Shown in pieces: positions 7,040 to 9,980 of a stretch of 9,980 nucleotides of DNA (the stretch's first letter is position 1; every line of letters begins with the position of its first letter). The DNA is taken from NCBI GenBank assembly GCA_023417975.1, contig JAEZDX010000438.1, positions 1 through 9,980 on the forward strand. Direction: 5' to 3'. Origin of the DNA: Bacillota bacterium. GTDB taxonomy: Bacteria; Bacillota; Clostridia; Clostridiales; Clostridiaceae. Below the pieces are notes generated by a model. That model was not told the origin of the DNA. It made no database searches and saw only the letters and a list, made by a program, of their open reading frames with translations. Made by a program: the position numbers and the translations under genes.

Positions 7040-7819
7040 TTAGGCTTCTCTCACCTCCTGCAAAAACTCCTTCAGCTTCTCACCCTGTTGGACTTTTCTC
7101 ATAAAGCTTTCTCCAATGAGCAGCCCCTTTACCCCTGCCTGCCTCAACATTCTAACATCCTCAGCACAATTTATTCCGCTTTCTGAAATGACTATCTTGT
7201 CCTGGGAAATATATTTCATCAGCTTTACAGTAGTATTTATATCTACAGTAAAATCCTTTAGATTACGGTTATTAATCCCTATTATTTTTGCGCCGCAGCA
7301 TAAAGCAGCCTCCAATTCCTTTTCGTCATGTACTTCCACAAGACAGTGCAATCCAAGACTTGTAGAAGTGTCATAAAAATCCTTAAGCCTATTTTTCAGT
7401 ACGCCGGCTATTAGCAGCACAGCATCGGCACCAAAGGCTTTAGCTTCATACAGTTGAAGCTCATCTACTATAAAGTCCTTTCTAAGCAAAGGCATAGAAA
7501 CTATTTCACTAACATCTCTCAAATAATTAATGTGACCTTTAAAAAATTCTTCCTCTGTAAGTACGGAAATTGCATCTACCTTAAGCTCTTCATAAGCTCT
7601 TGCAATTTCTCTGTGATCAAAATTTTCTGCAATAACTCCTTTGGAAGGTGATGCTTTTTTGATTTCAGCTATAATTCCAAGCTTCTCACCATGAAAAACA
7701 CTTCCAAAATTTCTGCATGCTTTATTTTGAAAATTGCTCATAAGGCTTTCGTAATAGCCCTGCTTTTTAAGCTCTTCCACCTTCATCTTTGTAAAGCCTG
7801 TAATAGTGTCTAAAATCAC
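7040..7819 (-). CDS. trpC: indole-3-glycerol phosphate synthase
   Basis: TrpC closes the indole ring, converting CdRP to indole-3-glycerol phosphate with loss of CO2 and water. The 259-residue protein is a stand-alone enzyme, not the TrpC-TrpF fusion of enterics. AEIKKASPSKG gives Glu52 and Lys54, LLRKDFIVDELQL gives catalytic Lys114, and LVEVHDE gives Glu162. GINNRNL, ISESGI and GLLIGESFM complete the active-site and phosphate motifs. The start is GTG, overlapping the trpD stop as GTGA, and AAGGAGG stands 8 bases upstream. Coupling to trpD translation probably offsets the weaker start codon. Confidence 0.97.
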   Translation of the reverse strand: MILDTITGFTKMKVEELKKQGYYESLMSNFQNKACRNFGSVFHGEKLGIIAEIKKASPSKGVIAENFDHREIARAYEELKVDAISVLTEEEFFKGHINYLRDVSEIVSMPLLRKDFIVDELQLYEAKAFGADAVLLIAGVLKNRLKDFYDTSTSLGLHCLVEVHDEKELEAALCCGAKIIGINNRNLKDFTVDINTTVKLMKYISQDKIVISESGINCAEDVRMLRQAGVKGLLIGESFMRKVQQGEKLKEFLQEVREA

Positions 7820-8841
7820 GCAGTAAGCCTCCTTCCGTATTCAATTATGTCCTTTAGCTTCTCAAAAGCCTTTCCGGAATCTATTAGCTGCTGCGCCATT
7901 TGAATACCATCCTTGAAATTGTCTACTGACTTTCCAACATACAAGGCAGCTGCACTGTTGAGAAGCACGATATCCCGCTTCGGTCCTTTTTCTCCTTTGA
8001 GTATGCCAACTAATATAGCTGCATTTTCCACCGGACTTCCGCCTGAGATTTGCTCCATTTCACATAGCCTAATGCCATAGTCTTCCGGATTTATTGTATA
8101 ATCTATTATTTTCCCATGCCTTATTTCGCTGACCTTTGTAGTAGTAGTTGCGGTTATTTCATCTAAGCCGTCCTCACCATGAATAACCATTGCCCTTTCT
8201 CGTCCTAACTGCAGTAATACTTCTGCCAAACTGTGGGTCAAGCTTCCGTCGAATACCCCTAATACTTGTCCTTTTATATCCGCAGGGTTTGTAAGCGGAC
8301 CAAGTACATTAAATACAGTCCTGAGTCCCAACTCTGTTCTTACTCCCGCTGCGTTTTTCATTGCCTTATGATAGTTAGGTGCAAATAAGAAGGTCATGCC
8401 GGTATTCATCATACAGTCTACAGCCTGCTGCGGAGTCATATCGATTTTTATTCCTATTTGCTTTAATACATCAGCACTGCCGCTTTTGCTTGATACAGCT
8501 CTATTGCCGTGCTTTGCTACCTTTATACCTGCTGCAGCCGCTACTAAAGCAACGCAGGTAGAAATATTAAAGGTCTTTCCGCCATCCCCGCCGGTACCAC
8601 ATGTATCTATGGCATACACAGCGCTGTCTTCCAGCCTGAACTGTTCCGCATTGCTTTTCATAGCTTTTGCACATCCGAAAATTTCCTCTATAGTTTCACC
8701 CTTCATTCTGAGTGCTATTAGAAAAGCTCCAATTTGTGAAGGACTGCATTTTCCCTTCATAATCTCATTCATACACATTTCGGCTTCTTCAGAAGTTAGA
8801 TTTTCTTTTAAAACTACTTTTTTAAGAGCATCAGTTAACAT
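7816..8841 (-). CDS. trpD: anthranilate phosphoribosyltransferase
   Basis: TrpD transfers the phosphoribosyl group of PRPP to anthranilate, the second committed step of tryptophan synthesis. The 341-residue length fits the stand-alone enzyme; there is no fused TrpG domain. The PRPP loop CGTGGDGGKTFN (about 81-92), KHGNRAVSSKSGSADVL (110-126), ELGLRTVFNVLGPLTNPA and the metal-binding GEDGLDEIT (Asp227-Glu228) are all present. The N-terminal helical domain includes SPSQIGAFLIALRMKGET. Its ATG lies inside the last codons of trpG, an 11-base overlap, with AAGGAGGG in the trpG end. It looks fully functional. Confidence 0.98.
   Translation of the reverse strand: MLTDALKKVVLKENLTSEEAEMCMNEIMKGKCSPSQIGAFLIALRMKGETIEEIFGCAKAMKSNAEQFRLEDSAVYAIDTCGTGGDGGKTFNISTCVALVAAAAGIKVAKHGNRAVSSKSGSADVLKQIGIKIDMTPQQAVDCMMNTGMTFLFAPNYHKAMKNAAGVRTELGLRTVFNVLGPLTNPADIKGQVLGVFDGSLTHSLAEVLLQLGRERAMVIHGEDGLDEITATTTTKVSEIRHGKIIDYTINPEDYGIRLCEMEQISGGSPVENAAILVGILKGEKGPKRDIVLLNSAAALYVGKSVDNFKDGIQMAQQLIDSGKAFEKLKDIIEYGRRLTA
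7828..7834 (-). promoter_or_regulatory. ribosome binding site fixing the GTG start of trpC
   Basis: AAGGAGG on the minus strand lies 8 bases before GTG 7819, inside the last codons of trpD. No in-frame ATG lies near, so GTG is the start. Confidence 0.75.
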
Positions 8842-9409
8842 TACAAACCCTCCTTACAAAATTACTTATTATTGTTTTGCCCTCTGCGGTCATTATGGAC
8901 TCGGGATGAAATTGAAGTCCATAGATTGGGTATTCCTTATGACAAATTGCCATCACCACTCCGTCCTCTGTTTCTGCCACCACTTCAAGCTCCGGACAAA
9001 GCGTTTCCTTATCAACCATTAAGGAGTGATACCTCATTACCTCCGTCTTATCACTTACTCCTTGGAAAATGGTGTTTTCCTTTACTTTTATTTTGGATAC
9101 CTTGCCGTGAAATATGTCCTTACAGCCAATGATATTGCTTCCAAAGGAATAGGCAATGGCTTGATGTCCAAGGCATATGCCGAGTATTGGTACCTTTCCC
9201 TTAAATTTTTGTACTGCCTTTACGCAAATGCCTGCATGTTCCGGCCTGCCGGGTCCAGGGGAAATTACTATGCCGGATAAGTTCAAGTCCTCCAATTGCT
9301 CTAAAGTAATGCTGTCATTTCTGAATACAACTATGTCTTCAGTTAATTCTCCAATGAATTGATATAGGTTATATACAAAGGAATCGTAGTTATCAATGAG
9401 TGCAATCAT
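8831..9409 (-). CDS. trpG: anthranilate synthase component II (glutamine amidotransferase)
   Basis: TrpG hydrolyses glutamine and passes ammonia to TrpE for anthranilate synthesis. In clostridia and bacilli the same type of subunit may also serve para-aminobenzoate synthase (PabA role). The 192-residue class I amidotransferase has DNYDSFVYNL at the N-terminus, the oxyanion motif SPGPGRPEHAG, the nucleophile Cys79 in GICLGHQA, and His168/Glu170 in QFHPES. The ATG directly abuts the trpE stop, with GGAGGCG in the trpE end, so translation is probably coupled to that of the trpE 3' part. That matters here because trpE carries an upstream nonsense codon, which could lower TrpG output by polarity. 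Confidence 0.97.
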   Translation of the reverse strand: MIALIDNYDSFVYNLYQFIGELTEDIVVFRNDSITLEQLEDLNLSGIVISPGPGRPEHAGICVKAVQKFKGKVPILGICLGHQAIAYSFGSNIIGCKDIFHGKVSKIKVKENTIFQGVSDKTEVMRYHSLMVDKETLCPELEVVAETEDGVVMAICHKEYPIYGLQFHPESIMTAEGKTIISNFVRRVCNVN

Positions 9410-9980
9410 TTATATCGCCTCCAATAAAGCTTTAAGCTTGTTTATTGTCTCTTCATATTCCAAGGTTTTTTGTGAATCGTACACTATTCCTGCACCGGCT
9501 TGTATATACGCTTTGTTATTTTTAAAAACTATAGTCCTAATGGCAATGCACGTATCCATATCTCCGTTATAGGAAAAATACCCTACAGCACCTGCATATA
9601 TGCCTCTTCTAACATATTCCAGTTCGTCGATAATTTCCATGGCACGGATTTTAGGTGCTCCGGACACAGTGCCGGCGGGGAAGCATGCCCTAAGAGCATC
9701 AAAGCAGTCATGCTCCTTTTTCATTTCCCCCGAAACGTTGGATACTAGATGCATCTCGTGGGATTAGCAGTCCACCTCCATAAACCGTTGAAGCTTTACG
9801 GAGCCGAACTCACTTACCTTTCCAATATCATTTCTGCCTAAATCTACAAGCATTAAGTGCTCTGCTCTTTCCTTTTCATCGCTAATAAGCTCCTCTTTTA
9901 ACATTTCATCCATTATCTTGTCCTTACCTCGCGGTCTTGTTCCAGCTATAGGATTAGTTTCCACTGTACTTCCCATAGTC
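9410..9980 (-). pseudogene. trpE: anthranilate synthase component I, C-terminal part with an in-frame stop; 5' end outside window
   Basis: TrpE makes anthranilate from chorismate with ammonia from TrpG. The visible 3' third of the gene reads as one frame from the window edge to TAA 9410-9412, except for a TAA at 9764-9766. Before the stop are ETNPIAGTRPRG, EHLMLVDLGRNDIG and VKLQRFMEVDC. After it, in the same frame, come SHEMHLVSNVSGE, FPAGTVSGAPKIRAMEIIDE, RGIYAGAVGYF, DMDTCIAIRT and QAGAGIVYDS. The family normally has Tyr at the stop (YSHVMH). A product ending there would lose a large part of the chorismate and Mg site. The downstream frame has its own ATG at 9754 and could give a 114-residue fragment. 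No frameshift is needed, so the lesion is a single-codon change or a sequencing error; the gene would otherwise be normal. The 5' part and any attenuator or T-box leader lie beyond the window. Confidence 0.85.

Noticed and set aside
8396..9022. 208-codon open frame on the plus strand opposite trpD/trpG
   Set aside because: It is antisense to two clear trp genes, has no recognisable domain, and is best explained by the codon bias of the true frame.
9410..9766. Recoding of TAA to a sense codon as a genome-wide code change
   Set aside because: TAA serves as a normal stop in trpC, trpE and the alpha-glucan phosphorylase gene in this same window.

Overview
The window looks like chromosomal DNA of a low-GC Gram-positive anaerobe of the clostridial type. 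The reasons are AT-rich third codon positions, strong AGGAGG-type ribosome binding sites, some GTG and TTG starts, a complete clostridial-order trp operon with trpF present, and a maltose phosphorylase/beta-phosphoglucomutase locus. No marker gene fixes the genus, so this is inference.

Bases 1-2856, plus strand, hold a glucan-phosphorolysis cassette. It runs from the 3' end of a GH65 disaccharide phosphorylase (maltose phosphorylase-like), through a short alpha-glucan phosphorylase (GT35, PLP enzyme), to beta-phosphoglucomutase. GH65 enzymes release beta-glucose-1-phosphate, which PgmB turns into glucose-6-phosphate. The GT35 enzyme releases alpha-glucose-1-phosphate from longer chains. The three genes are closely spaced and are probably one transcript.

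Bases about 2952-4305 appear to be one IS1595-family insertion sequence. It carries a single transposase gene on the minus strand and has imperfect 25-bp terminal inverted repeats. The reading frame is open, but two positions where the family has catalytic residues are changed (Asp to Asn, and Asn to Lys), and no target-site duplication is visible. It therefore looks like an old, probably immobile copy, sitting between two convergent operons.

Bases 4391-9980, minus strand, hold the tryptophan operon in the order trpE-G-D-C-F-B-A, ending in a hairpin terminator. Neighbouring genes overlap, abut or lie one base apart throughout, so translational coupling is expected. All genes from trpG to trpA look intact with their catalytic residues.

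The standout is trpE. The visible C-terminal part carries a single in-frame TAA at 9764-9766, where the family has a conserved tyrosine. Homology continues in the same frame on both sides. Either this strain has lost anthranilate synthase component I and depends on external tryptophan or anthranilate, or the base is a sequencing error. I did not find a new kind of biological system in this window; no CRISPR array, tRNA or rRNA was seen.
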